NCBI GenBank assembly: GCA_963585895.1
Contig: OY757917.1
Span: forward strand, 101,054,301 to 101,118,300
Reading direction: 5' to 3'
Origin: Sepioteuthis lessoniana
Lineage: Eukaryota; Mollusca; Cephalopoda; Myopsida; Loliginidae
DNA length: 64,000 nt
Made by a program: the position numbers and the translations under genes. Positions 1 through 10,134 of this stretch are shown here, one piece after another (positions within the stretch are counted from its first letter, which is position 1; each line of letters opens with the position of its first letter). Below the pieces are notes generated by a model that was not told where the DNA came from, did no database searches, and saw nothing but the letters and a program-made list of their open reading frames with translations.

Positions 1-175
1 AAATTTCATCTGTATAAATTACTATTAAATAGAAATAATTTAAATCTCACAACTTCGTTCAAATAATTCGTATTCGATAGAAATACTAAATAACATATAA
101 CTTAATGAATTATTTCTATTAAGAATAGTTACTTGATGCAATAATTGTGTAATAAGGACTATTCTTAGTAGTTAC
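1..175. repeat. Degenerate ~70-bp satellite-like repeats
   Basis: A/T-rich sequence containing repeated modules of the type TTAAATAGAAATAATT and ACTTGAA, the same vocabulary as the 71-bp satellite at 58951-61945. The same variant recurs at 6180-6345, 6600-6670 and 33960-34340. No gene is visible. Confidence 0.5.
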
Positions 176-435
176 TTGAAACCATATAAGGGGGTGTCTT
201 CGTGGTGTAATGTTAAAACGATGAACTGCGGAATCGTAGTACGCGAGTTCGTACCCCAGTCGCGCTATTACGTTCACTTTCGGGCAAATACCCTTGGTAA
301 AAGGTATGAACCCCCTTATCCTCCCAGCTATGGGTTAAATAGTACCACTACTGTTCGTCTAGGAGAATATATTTGGCATTAAATAACCTACAAAGGTTGA
401 TATGCCATAAAACAAAGAAATCAAACCTAACCTCT
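176..435 (+). mobile_element. tRNA-derived SINE, family B
   Basis: A tRNA-like head (about 196-275, box-A-like GTGGTGTAATG and box-B-like GAGTTCGTACCCC) is followed by a body shared with copies at 5928, 9700, 20720, 33420, 41925, 43460 and 43665, and by a tail TTAAATAACCTACAAAGGTTG ending in A-rich sequence. The tail is nearly identical to arm B of the composite element, which suggests both use the same LINE machinery. Head diverged, so probably an old copy. Confidence 0.7.
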
Positions 436-507
436 TTACGCATGCTGTTAATGTCAGTCAATCAATTATCTCTTCCTTTTTCATGGTTTTTCAAAAGGCA
501 ATGTTGC

Positions 508-1045
508 CCTGTCGGCTGGGGCTGTAGAATACACTGACTGCACCTCAACAGAAGGGTAAGACACCCCCTCCCAATGAGTGTCCTAGATATGACACTAAAC
601 AGTCTGATGGTGAGGTCCCAGTAATGCTGGGGCCCTGGGGAATACGGAACACCCCTTCATGGCCATTGCTCCCTGGTCCACTCTGGCCCAGCATGTTAGC
701 ACCTGATAGGGCCCTATCTATGGGTTAAATAGAACTAAACTGCATACTATACTTAACTGAATTGTTTGATTAAACTAAATTGCTTGAAATAGAAATGTTT
801 TTGACAATTAAACCGTACTTACATTTAAACTACGTGCTTATGCTAAACTGAATTAATTGAAATTGAACTGTTTTTTGACATTGAAATTGTACTTACACAA
901 AACTGAATTGTTATAAATAACTGCTTGAATAAACTTGAATAAATAGTTTGAAATAGAATTGATTATTTACATAAAAATAGATTTTGGCGTTAAATAACCT
1001 ACAAATGTTGATATGCCATAAAACTAAACCAAACCAAAAAGCAAT
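508..1045 (+). mobile_element. Composite element, forward copy 1
   Basis: Arm A runs about 508-730, then degenerate ~54-bp repeats (about 730-965) containing TTTGAAATAGAACTG and CTTATGCTAAACTGAAT, then arm B 985-1045 ending in ACCAAACC. A probable target duplication is AAGGCAATGT just before the head against AAAGCAATGT after the tail (one mismatch). No coding capacity is seen, so it is non-autonomous. The short open frames inside are repeat shadows. Confidence 0.75.
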
Positions 1046-1446
1046 GTCTTTTATTTCATTTATAAAAAACATCCTTTTTAAGTGGAACGAAAAGGTTTGC
1101 ATAACTTTTATATTTTGTCTTATTCTTATAAACAAGGCCAGTTTTAAAATCTTCATTGTTATCCAAAAATTTACACCAAAGTCCCACCAAAATCAAAGAC
1201 GGATTATTTGTTCGGAGCGAATTTTTTTGCTTTAGATTAATAAAAGTTACGAGAATAACTTTTTGAACAGTGCCCGAAATGTTGTGCACCCGGAGTCACC
1301 AGTTATATATCTATTGTGTTTGAAATATTTGTTATCATTTGAAATGTACTGGGTGTTTCAGAAAAAAAACCCATATCATTTTGTAATCTAATAACTTGAC
1401 AAATTCGCATTCAAAAGATCTCAGATTCTAACAGCGTCTATAGAAA

Positions 1447-1735
1447 GGTGCACGTGAAGTAATGGTTATCGTTGTAGGAATTGGACACGGCGACACGAGT
1501 TCAAATGCTAGACGAGACTGATTGCATTTCACATAGCACTAATACCCTTGGGAAAGGTATGAATCCAATTATTGTCCCTCCAGCTATGGGTAAATAGTAG
1601 GACAGATTAGGTTCTTCAGCCTTGGTGAGGCAACTAGTCTAGGAGAAGGAAAACTCTGAATTCAAACCTGTTGAACTCCGCTTAAAAATTGACCTTGTGT
1701 CATATCCTGCCCGAGCGGAAGGGTTGGTAAATAGG
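1447..1735 (+). mobile_element. tRNA-derived SINE, family A, full length with 17-bp target duplication
   Basis: Head resembles a tRNA-Glu-like promoter (GTAATGGTTATC box A, GAGTTCAAATGC box B), followed by the family body (CTCCAGCTATGGG..., TAGTCTAGGAGAAGG...) and a 3' end CATATCCTGCCCGAGCGG. The 17-bp sequence AACAGCGTCTATAGAAA flanks it perfectly at 1430-1446 and 1736-1752, which defines the element at 289 bp and shows insertion by target-primed reverse transcription. Confidence 0.9.
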
Positions 1736-1859
1736 AACAGCGTCTATAGAAATAAATCCGAATTCTGCGTTTAATGTTGAAATACCTGTTCATTTCCAGT
1801 AAATAGCATTTCTAACCCTGAAAAGAAAAATGAACGGTTGGACTACGTACACATTAGAG

Positions 1860-2038
1860 CGTGCAGTTATGCTAAACTAAATTGATTAAAATAGAACTTT
1901 TTTGGCATTTACACTGTGTACTTATGCTAAACTGACTTGTTTGAAATAGATCTGTTTATACGTATAAAAATTGATGTGGCATTAAATAACCTACTAAGGT
2001 AGATGTGCCATAAAACCATACCAACCAAACCAACCAAA
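1860..2038 (+). mobile_element. Composite element, truncated (middle repeats plus arm B)
   Basis: Two to three degenerate 54-bp repeats are followed by arm B at about 1975-2038 (GGCATTAAATAACCTAC...). Arm A is missing. Confidence 0.6.
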
Positions 2039-2297
2039 CAGTACGTCTGAAGTCCGGATACCAGTTCATCAGAAGATCGGGTAAAACTCAGGTGGACTAA
2101 AAAGTTCACATGATGACATGATAACTGATCTTGATGACATATTCGACCCAAGCACTGCAACACCGATGGAAGAAGTGTGTGGATTAAAAGAAAGACTATG
2201 TTGAAAAATAAATCTCATTTGGTCACATTTCATGAGTTTTGTTTTGATTTGATTTTATGATATATCAAGAACTGAGGGTTATTTATTGCCAAATTCT

Positions 2298-2298
<1 letters not shown>

Positions 2299-2369
<71 letters not shown>
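2299..2369. repeat. (TA)n microsatellite
   Basis: About 70 bp of uninterrupted TA. It is followed to about 2640 by reverse-orientation satellite-like units (TTTGCACACA...AATGGTTTCAAG). Confidence 0.95.
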
Positions 2370-2372
<3 letters not shown>

Positions 2373-2631
2373 GCGTATACTTTGTTGGTAACATTATTTT
2401 AAACAAGCCTGAGCTTATTTATTTGCACACATTTAAATGGTTTCAAACATTGTCACTCAACACTAATATTCCTATTTCATGTAAATCATTTGTTTGCACA
2501 CAGTTACAAAGATAAGTATTACTAACCCTAATAAATCTAAATGGTTTCAAGTATTGTTATCTAACACCAATGGTTTTATTTACACACAGTTAAATGATTT
2601 CAAGTAAATAATCAAATAATTCTATTTGACC

Positions 2632-3385
2632 TTTAGATGAGACCCTAACAGGTACTACCATGCCGGGTCAAACAAAGTGAACCTGGGAGTAATGGCAATG
2701 AACAGTTACTCCACATTCCCCCAATTGCCCAGTCGGCTGGGGCTGTAGAATACACTGACTGCACCTCTGCAGAGGGGTAAGACCCCCCCTAACGAGTGTC
2801 CTGTATATGACACTAAACAATCTGATGGTGAGGTTCCAGCAGTGCTGGAGCTTTGGGGAATGCGGAGTACCCCTTTATTGACATTACTCCCAGGTCCACT
2901 CTGGCCCGGAGTGGTAGCACTTGATAGGGCTCTATCTATGGGTTAAATAGAACTAACAGCATTCTTATGCTAAAATGAATTGTTTGCGTAAACTGAATAG
3001 CTTGAAATAGAAATGTTTTTGACAATTAAACCGTACTTACATTTAAACTGCGTGCTTATGCTTAACTGAATTATTTGAAATTGAACTGTTTTTCGACATT
3101 AAAATTGTATTTACACTTAACTGAAATGTTACATATAACTTCTTGACTAGTTTGAAATAAGTGTTTTTGACAATTAAACTGTGTACTTATGCTAAACTGA
3201 ACTGTTTCCAATAGAACAGATTATGTACATAAAAATGGATTTGGCGTTAAATAACCTACAAAGGTTGATATGCCATAAAACCCACCAAACCAACCAAACC
3301 AAACATTCTCCCGAGTTTCAAGACTGATACCTTACCATAAAGTTCTGTTTCGTGTCATACCCAAGACACTTGCTTTATTTAATTT
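2632..3385 (-). mobile_element. Older composite-element arm A (reverse) split by a younger copy
   Basis: Reverse-orientation arm A occupies 2632-2724 and resumes at 3303-3385 (CATTCTCCCGAGTTTCAAG..., GTGTCATACCCAAGACACT). The gap is exactly the forward copy at 2725-3302. A further diverged reverse arm A follows at about 3388-3530. Confidence 0.65.
2725..3302 (+). mobile_element. Composite element, forward copy 2, nested
   Basis: Begins TTGCCCAGTCGGCTGGGGC; arm A to about 2945, ~54-bp repeats to 3230, arm B 3236-3302 ending CCAACCAAACC. Flanks ACATTCCCCCAA (2713-2724) and ACATTCTCCCGA (3303-3314) are a 12-bp target duplication with two mismatches. A clear example of both ends of the family. 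Confidence 0.8.
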
Positions 3386-3603
3386 GTAGATGGAACTCTA
3401 ACCGGTAAAACCACTACGGTTCAGAGTCGACCTGGGAGTAATGGTAATGATAGGGTAATCCATATTCTCATTAACTCTGAAATCTGATCCTCATTATCAA
3501 ATGGTTTAGTGTCATATATTCTACGGGCCCAAACGATATGGCGGGCATTCCATGAGAGTATCTTGGTCAGGCAATGAACTTTTCAGCCAACTTTCATATA
3601 TTC

Positions 3604-3615
3604 ATGTGTGTGTGT

Positions 3616-3652
<37 letters not shown>

Positions 3653-3653
3653 T
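3604..3653. repeat. (GT)n microsatellite
   Basis: TG repeats with one interruption. Confidence 0.95.
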
Positions 3654-3721
3654 GCTGAAGCTTGAGATATACAAATCCAGATATGACTAGAGTTAAAATT
3701 TATCCCAAAACATCTAAGAAT

Positions 3722-4084
3722 AATTTCATGGCTTCTTCTTCTTCTTCTTCTTCTTCTTCTTCTTCTTCTTCTTCTATTTATTCATTCATTCATTCTTATT
3801 CTTATTCTTAAATTCTTCCTTTTTTCTTTTTCTTCTTTTTTCTTCCTCTTCTTTTTTCCTTTTCTTCAATTCATTCTTCTTCTTTTTCTTCAATTCATTC
3901 ATTCAATCTTCTTCTTCTTCTTCTTCTTCAATTTTTTCATTCATTCTTTCATTCATTCATTTTCTTCTTCAATTCATTCATGCTTTTCTTCTATTGTTCT
4001 TTGTCTTATATTCATTCTGTTTTCTTTCGTTTTTCTCCAATTATTCATTCATTAATTCTTCTCCCTCTTTTTCTTTATTTCATT
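3722..4084. repeat. CTT-rich polypyrimidine tract
   Basis: (CTT)n at 3731-3775 and again near 3908-3930, mixed with ATTC repeats. Almost no purine runs on the plus strand. No gene seen. Confidence 0.85.
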
Positions 4085-4085
4085 A

Positions 4086-4500
4086 TTATTATTTTTACCC
4101 CTTGAGAGTTTTTCACACCTGCGTGAGCTTATGGTTTTCCATTGGAGTTTGAGTAACATCAATACTCTTCAACTCTTTAGGACTCTTCTCAGTATTCAAG
4201 CAGATCTTAATCATGCTGTAGTCTGGATAGTCTCCACTTGTCCTCTGATTTCTAAGTCTTCAAGTGTCTTCACTAATCCTTTTGGTGGCTGTACCAAGTG
4301 CACCAATTACGATTGGTATCACCGTCACTTTCATGTTCCATCGTTTTTGTTTTAGTTCTCTGGCAAGGTATCGGTACTTATCTTTCTTTTCGCTTTCATT
4401 TATTTTTATTCTCGGGTCGGCCGGAACGGCAAAGTCCACTATTCAGCAGGTTGTCTTTTTTTTTTCTTTTTGTTGACCTACCACGAGTTCTGGTCGTCTG
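4086..4500 (-). pseudogene. 3' end of a restriction-like-endonuclease LINE (copy 1)
   Basis: On the minus strand this encodes the C-terminal tail of a non-LTR retrotransposon polyprotein of the type ...VIPIVIGALG...GLEDLE...ARILRRVLET, seen most clearly at 35072-35254 and 40021-40160. From family knowledge this tail follows the PD..D nuclease of RLE-type LINEs (R2/R4 group); the exact clade is inference. The 3' end abuts TTATTATTATT, and there are frameshifts. Two copies lie head to tail here. Confidence 0.6.
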
Positions 4501-4509
4501 GCGGAGATT

Positions 4510-4990
4510 ATTATTATTTATTCTTTTAGAGTTTTTCACATCACCATTAGCTGATGGTTTTTCACTTGAGTTTGAGTGACAGCAAGTCTCCTCAAGTCTC
4601 CAGGACTCTTCTCAGTATTCTCTCCGTTCTCAGTAATGCTGCCATTTGGATAGTCTCTACCCGTCCGCCAACTTTTAAGTCCTCCTGGCCTTTTAATAAT
4701 CCTTTAGTTATTGTGCCAAAAGCAACAATCACAATTGGTACAATCGTCACTTTCATGTTCCTCAGCTTTTTACAATCTCGAGCAAGGTCGAGGTACTTAT
4801 CCTTCTTTTTTCATTTTGCAAATTCTCTTCTTTTTTTTTTTTTTTTTTTTTTGTTAATTATTATAAGGTCTGGTCTTCTGGCCGAGATTAGGTAATCCAT
4901 GTGTATGTCATAGTCCCATAGGAGTTTATGTGTGTTATTTTCTATGACAGGTGCTGGGTTGTGCATATACCATTTGTTAGTGTGGTCAAT
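4510..4990 (-). pseudogene. 3' end of a restriction-like-endonuclease LINE (copy 2)
   Basis: Same family and orientation as the copy at 4086, separated by a TTATTATTTATT spacer; broken by indels and a poly-T at 4830-4851. It ends near 4985 in TTATTATTATT. Tandem arrangement at TTA tracts fits elements that target TAA microsatellites, as R4/Dong elements do. Confidence 0.6.
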
Positions 4991-5095
4991 TATTATTATT
5001 ATTGTTATTCCGTGATTCTTTTCTTTCTCTTAAATTCATTTATTCATTCATTATTCTTCTTCCGTTTTTTATTTGTTTAAATTTTTTTCATCTAA

Positions 5096-5153
5096 TCTTC
5101 TTCTTCTTCTTCTTCTTCTTCTTCTTCTTCTTCTTCTTCTTCTTCTTCTTCTT
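5096..5153. repeat. (CTT)n microsatellite
   Basis: About 19 uninterrupted CTT units. The two leucine- or phenylalanine-rich open frames here are artefacts of it. Sequence 5160-5590 shows no recognisable feature. Confidence 0.95.
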
Positions 5154-5589
5154 CACTCGTTCTTACTTTTCTGTTTGTTTGTTGTTTTTTTTAATTCCTT
5201 CAGCAAATCTAATTCACGTAGACGTTTCATGAAAAACGTTAATGTTGCTTGGATTATTTTTTGAACGTCTCCTTTATCTTGTATAGTTGGTTGGGTCGGG
5301 CCGGAAATCCGCCGTGGCGTGAGGCGCTCTCGTGATAGATTTCGTGGGTGGTACCCGATAGTTGGTTCCTGTCACATGATCATCGTTAATTCAAGCTGTG
5401 GAGGTTTCGTTTAAACAGCAGTCCATTATTGAAAAGAATCAGACTAAACGAAAACTGCTGACTGTTGACTTGTATCAGCTGCAAGACCTTTGGACTCTTT
5501 ACATAGGTGGGTACTTAATGGCCATGGTGCATCGACTTAATCTATGCGCAACTATTTTTCCGTACCAAAAAATTAGAGACAGCTACCAA

Positions 5590-5668
5590 ATAAGGTTAGC
5601 GTAACGGTTATTGCCGAAAGAAATGGAATCAAATCCCGACCGAGGCTGTTTGCATTTCACTTTTAGCA
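5590..5668 (+). mobile_element. SINE family A head, truncated
   Basis: GTAACGGTTATTGCCG and CAAATCCCGACCGAGGCTG match the tRNA-like head of family A followed by TTTGCATTTCAC. The rest of the SINE is absent. Confidence 0.6.
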
Positions 5669-5699
5669 GAAGAGGCGCAGACTCCAGACTGTACTTTTG

Positions 5700-5925
5700 T
5701 CCTGTTTGCGGGGCTCAGAATACGCTGACCTATCCCCTACAGAAGGTTACGACCCCCACCAAAAAAAGTTTCATGGATATGACAGTAAACTGCATCTCAT
5801 GATAAAGCCTGGAGATTTGGAGATTTGGAGAGTGTGGAGTAGCCTTTCATTGTCATTACTTCCAGGTCCACTCTAACCCAGAGTCGTAGAATCTGTTAGG
5901 GTCCCATCAATAAGTCAAACAAAGG
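5700..5925 (+). mobile_element. Composite element arm A, diverged
   Basis: TTGCGGGGCTCAGAATACGC through TGTTAGGGTCCCATCAATAA aligns by eye with arm A. No middle or tail follows. Confidence 0.6.
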
Positions 5926-5927
5926 TT

Positions 5928-6165
5928 TGGTTTGGTTCCTTTGTTTAATGGCATATAAGCCTTCATGGGTTATTAAAAGGCAAAAGCCATCCTTTTAGAA
6001 CAGTAGAGGTATTATTTACCTCATTGCTAAGGGATAAAGAGGTCCATACCTTTCCCATGCGTATTTGTCGGAAAGTGAACGTAATAATGCTGCTGGAATT
6101 CAAACCTGCTCACTAGACTGTCACAGTCCAACATGTTAGCCGTTATGCTTCGTGGACTTCTCCTA
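5928..6165 (-). mobile_element. SINE family B
   Basis: Reverse-oriented: tail first (GGCATATAAGCCTTCATGGG), tRNA-like head at about 6100-6165 (AACATGTTAGCCGTTATGC on the plus strand). Followed by satellite-like A/T sequence to 6348. Confidence 0.7.
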
Positions 6166-6348
6166 GAACTGTTTAAAAAGTATTACCATTTAATAGGAAT
6201 TCTTGATATATGGCTGTAATTATTTTGTACTTAGAATAATTACTTGTAAGTGGAATTGTTAACCTAGGCATAATATTATTAGTTACTTGAAACCATATAA
6301 TTGCGTGCTAACAAATGATTAAATAAGAATAATTACTTCAAACTGTAT

Positions 6349-6600
6349 GTAGTTGGCGACCATAGTTGAGGGCGACCTGAAGGCTCCCTTTTCAATAGCT
6401 ACCACAACGATGTGTAGGGGAGGGCGTTACTCCTTTCCCTGGATTACTCCACTTTACCCTTGATATTTACTTTATAATGCTGAGTGTTAAACAAGGAGGT
6501 ATCAAGTACCATTTTTTAAAGTCTTTGGAATGACTTGACCGGGGATTGAAACCCGGTCTCCCGGACCATTGGCGAACACTCTACCCACTAGGTTAATGAA
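6349..6600 (-). mobile_element. tRNA-derived SINE, family C
   Basis: Reverse copy of a third family: tRNA-like head at the right end (GGGATTGAAACCCGGTCTCC, ACTCTACCCACTAGG) and a body with CCTTGATATTTACTTTATAA and GGCTCCCTTTTCAATAGCTA. Other copies: 8548, 14722, 27665, 52990, 53118. Confidence 0.75.
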
Positions 6601-6664
6601 CCGAAAACCATACGACTGAGAGCAACTTATTTGTATTAGATAAGAATATCATATTTATATTTAC

Positions 6665-6925
6665 CTACCTCTCCGCATGGGCTGGATGCGACATTTGGTC
6701 TGTTTTTACACGGAGTTTAACGGGTTCGAATTAAGATTTTTCCTTCTCCTAGACCGGTTACCATACCAAAGTTTTAGCCCAGTCTTACTGACTATTTACC
6801 CCAAAGTGAAGGGAGAAATATTAGATACTTTTACCAAGGATTGTGAAATCCGACTAGTTTTGTCCAGGATTTGAACTCGGGTCGCCGTATCCATTTCCTA
6901 TCACGGTATCCATTTCACCACAAAC
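6665..6925 (-). mobile_element. SINE family A, diverged
   Basis: Reverse copy: GGAGTTTAACGGGTTCGAAT..., CTTCTCCTAGACCGG..., and head with ATTTGAACTCGGGTCGCCG. Considerably diverged from the copies at 1447 and 12015. Confidence 0.65.
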
Positions 6926-7007
6926 GACTCCGAGAAGGATATTATGTCATAGTGTGCTCAGGACGATTATTTACAAAGAATACAATTCAATTACCATTAG
7001 GCATAAA

Positions 7008-7225
7008 ATGGAGGTGCCGTGGTGTAATGGTTATCGTCGTAGAAAATGGACACGGCGACACGAGTTCAAACCCTGGACGAGACTGGTTGCATTTCACATT
7101 GCACTAATACCCTTGGGAAATGTATGAATCCAATTATTCTCCCTCCAGCTATGGGTAATTAGTAGGTTCTTCAGCCTTGGTTAAGCAACTAGTCTAGGAG
7201 AAAGAAAGCTCTGAATTAAAATATT
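7008..7225 (+). mobile_element. SINE family A
   Basis: Well-preserved head GGTGTAATGGTTATCGTCG and GAGTTCAAACCCTGGACGAG. The 3' end is replaced by a short duplication (GAAAGCTCTGAATTA twice) and then an arm-B-like tail (AGAAAGGTTGACATGCCG). Confidence 0.8.
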
Positions 7226-7432
7226 TAAAGAAAGCTCTGAATTAATATGTAGAAAGGTTGACATGCCGTTAAAATCAATCAAAGACCACACTGCACTTCA
7301 CCAAAGAGTCAAGGTCAATTCATGTTACTAGATAAATCATAAAAAGTCTACAGAATTTCTTGAACTACTCACACATACTCGTGAGAATCTCCCAACTAAA
7401 AACGAATAAGCCTTGTGGTAATTGGGATAAAT

Positions 7433-7770
7433 CATCATCATCATGTCGTGCCGCTAGCAAGGATATCCCTGACCCTCTGTCACCACTTTTCCCTATCGTT
7501 CATCGCCTCCGACAGGTCTTCTGACATACATCCCGTATCCTCCCATAGCTGCTGTATGTATGTTCTAGCAGGTCGTCCTGCTTTTACTCGGCCATTTGTG
7601 GGGGTCCATAGGAGTAAATCACTTATGAGCTCGTCTCTGCTTCTCCAGTAGTGTCTTGCGTGTCTGGTTCGTCTAATTTGGATATTTTTCGTAATGGGAG
7701 GCAGGTGGCCGTATAGATAGTGCTTTGTGGGGTGTTGCCGCCAGGACTTGTTCTGCTCGCAACATTCTTG
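7433..7770 (-). pseudogene. RTE-type LINE, 5'-truncated C-terminal fragment
   Basis: Minus-strand translation contains YGHLPPITKNIQIRRTRH, SRDELISDLLLWTPTNGR and GRPARTYIQQLWEDTGC, the same C-terminal region as the open copies at 54274 and 60133. The 3' end is the (CATCAT) run at 7433, typical of this LINE. Truncated upstream of about residue GNYTRML and joined to unrelated sequence. Confidence 0.8.
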
Positions 7771-7779
7771 TGTAATTGA

Positions 7780-8560
7780 TCTAAGTTGCGGCACAAGATC
7801 AAAAGTATGGGACACTCTGTAAAAATCAAACTCGCTAACCATATTTACCCAACCCTTCCGATCGGGCAGGATATGACACAAGGTCAATTTTTTAGCGGAG
7901 TTTAACAGGTTTGAATTCAGAGTTTTCCTTCTCCTAGACTAGTTGCCTCACCAAGGCTGAAGATCCTAGTCTGCCTTACTATTTACCCATAGCTGGAGGG
8001 AGAATAATCGGATTCATACCTTTCCCAAGGGTATTAGTGCTATGTGAAATGCAATCAGTCTCGTCCAGGGTTTGAACTCGTGTCGCCGAGTCCATTTCCT
8101 ACGACGATAACCATTAAACCACGGGCACTTGCTAACGAACGTCAGCTGACCTAGCTTGCAGACTATTACACCACGTGAGGACCGCAAAGTGGGGGGGGTG
8201 GATAAATACTGTCTCCGAGAATCAGCTTTCGAAATGATTATTTCCGATATCAAAATCATATTTTTTTTTTTTGCTTTACCACAGGTTAGTTTTAGTAGAA
8301 GATAAGATTTATAGGGCATTCAGTAAGGATCAAACTCACTAGGAATGGTCTGCTCGCCTAGATTGCTGATCATAAGAAACGCCAATTATTTACTTTGTCT
8401 CGTTTTGGCACAAATAGGAATAGAAATCTCTGGTAACGGTCTGCTAACCTGTCAAGCAAACAATTATAATCCGGCACAAGGCCAGAACTAAAGAGCACCC
8501 AGTGAGAATCAAATCTCCAAGCAATGATCAGCTAGGTTGAATTAAATTTAAAAAAGAGTA
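7780..8560. repeat. Dispersed tRNA-like repeat, family D, interrupted by a family A SINE
   Basis: The motif CACCCAGTGAGAATCAAA with flanking GGCACAAGGCC recurs at about 7805, 8300, 8490 and 8885, spaced irregularly. It may be another reverse-oriented tRNA-SINE; I cannot define ends. Confidence 0.4.
7840..8128 (-). mobile_element. SINE family A nested in family D repeat
   Basis: Near full-length reverse copy (3' end GGGCAGGATATGACACAAGG, head ending ACCATTAAACCACGGGCAC). Short flanks TCGCTAAC (7832-7839) and TTGCTAAC (8129-8136) look like a target duplication with one mismatch. Confidence 0.8.
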
Positions 8561-8806
8561 AAGTTGGTGACCATAGTCTTGAGTGACCCGAAGTCTCTTT
8601 TTTCCGTAGCTACAACACTGAGGTGAAGGGAAGGGCGCTACTCTATTCCATGGATTGCTTCACTTTACCCTTGATCTGAACCTTATAATGCTGAGTGTTA
8701 ACCAAGGGGGCATCAAGTACCATTTTTGAGTCTTTGGTATGACTAGACCAGGCATTGAACGCTGGTCTCCCGGGCCGTCGGCGAACACTCTACCCTTTAG
8801 ACCCGG
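8548..8806 (-). mobile_element. SINE family C with 10-bp target duplication
   Basis: Reverse copy bounded by perfect TGAATTAAAT at 8538-8547 and 8807-8816. tRNA-like head at the right end (GGCATTGAACGCTGGTCTCC). Confidence 0.85.
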
Positions 8807-9184
8807 TGAATTAAATCTTATACCCTTAAATATCACTTTTTAACATAGTTTTGCTTTGTTTTAGCAAAAGGCCATAAGAATAGGTCACCCAGTGAGAATC
8901 AAAACTACAAACAATGATCGGCTTACTATAGCTCATAAAAGATCATACCAAAAGTGGCGCCGACGTTTTGGTCATTATATCACAAAATGTTTTCTAGATA
9001 TTTTTATATATTTCTCTATTAAAGCGAATATAACCGAACGTCACATTCTTACCATAATCCTCATTCTTTATCAAATATAATCTTCACAGATGATGTTCGG
9101 AGTAACTTTCATTGGTTTTAATTCTAATTATTCAATAAATAACAAAGACTTTATTATGCCAATCACTTATTTTTTTTATGTCAG

Positions 9185-9383
9185 TGACCGAAGTTTCTGA
9201 GTCACACTCCCCAACGCTTGACAAATATTCGAAACTTCAAGGAGTGGTTAAAGTTGTGCCTTTCGCGGGCGACATCCGGGTTTTCATACACAGTTATGTA
9301 GGCACAAGTGATCCACCGACACCCATCCACCTAACAACCAACAGAGAGCACGTACACTTTATTTCCGGTCCATATTTTGAACG
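9185..9383 (+). CDS. Possible host-gene internal exon, unknown product
   Basis: A 199-bp open segment lies between a good acceptor (pyrimidine run, then ATGTCAG before 9185) and a consensus donor (ACG|GTAAGTA, GT at 9384). It encodes about 66 residues, including KLQGVVKVVPFAGDIRVF and REHVHFISGPYFER, with normal mixed composition and no low-complexity or repeat signature. It starts in phase 1 and ends in phase 2. I do not recognise the family. No neighbouring exon of the same frame chain was found in the window, as expected if introns are long. It could also be chance: an exon this size with both signals is unusual but not impossible in 64 kb. Confidence 0.35.
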
Positions 9384-9699
9384 GTAAGTACCCCTCCCCC
9401 ACAACTTCGCATCTACCCCTGAGCAGTTTTTGCGGCGAATTCAGTGTATCCTATCTGCTATTTTTTTGTCTTTTTATTGTCCTGACAAAAATAGGTTGCA
9501 ACACAATTGAACTATCACTTGATGATATGATAAAAAGCAAGGCTATCTGAAGTTGTCCGGGCATTTATATCTCTTTTGTTTTTCTTCAAAATTACGTGCA
9601 CCTTTCGGAAATAAAGAATCGCTTTTCTTTTCAGGTGAAAATTAATTTTTACAAATAAACTCTGCATTTGCTCAAGACTGAAGTGTAAGGGTTCAGTTT

Positions 9700-9925
9700 C
9701 TATGTTTAATGGCATATCGACCTTTGTGGGTTATTTAATGCCAAAGCCGGCTTTATAGAAGAACAGTATTGGTACTATTTAACCTAAAGCTGGGTGGATA
9801 AAGGAGTTCATACAAATCTCAAGGGTGTTTGTCCAAAACTGAACGTAATAGCGACTTGAGTTCGAACCTTCTTACTATAATATCGCTGTCCAGGACGCTA
9901 GCCACTACGCCATGGAAAACCTCTT
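9700..9925 (-). mobile_element. SINE family B
   Basis: Tail at left (AATGGCATATCGACCTTTGT), tRNA-like head at right (GACGCTAGCCACTACGCCAT). Reverse orientation. Confidence 0.7.
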
Positions 9926-10134
9926 CCTAAAGGTTTTAAAGAAAATGAATGTCTCATTTCATTTGGCAAACGCTTTCCTCTTTCCTTTCTTACAATTGCT
10001 TGTAATTTTGCCAAATCTGAACTGAGCCCAGCAAGTTAGATCTGCAGAATACACTGACACGAAACAATCTAATGGTGAGGCTCTGATCCTGGAGCTTTAC
10101 GTATGCGGAGAGTTAGTTTCTGATAGGGTCCTAT

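Noticed and set aside
1430-1752. Direct 17-bp repeats considered as an attachment site
   Set aside because: They flank a standard tRNA-SINE and are its target duplication.
5002-5264. Leucine- and phenylalanine-repeat frames
   Set aside because: Encoded by (CTT)n.
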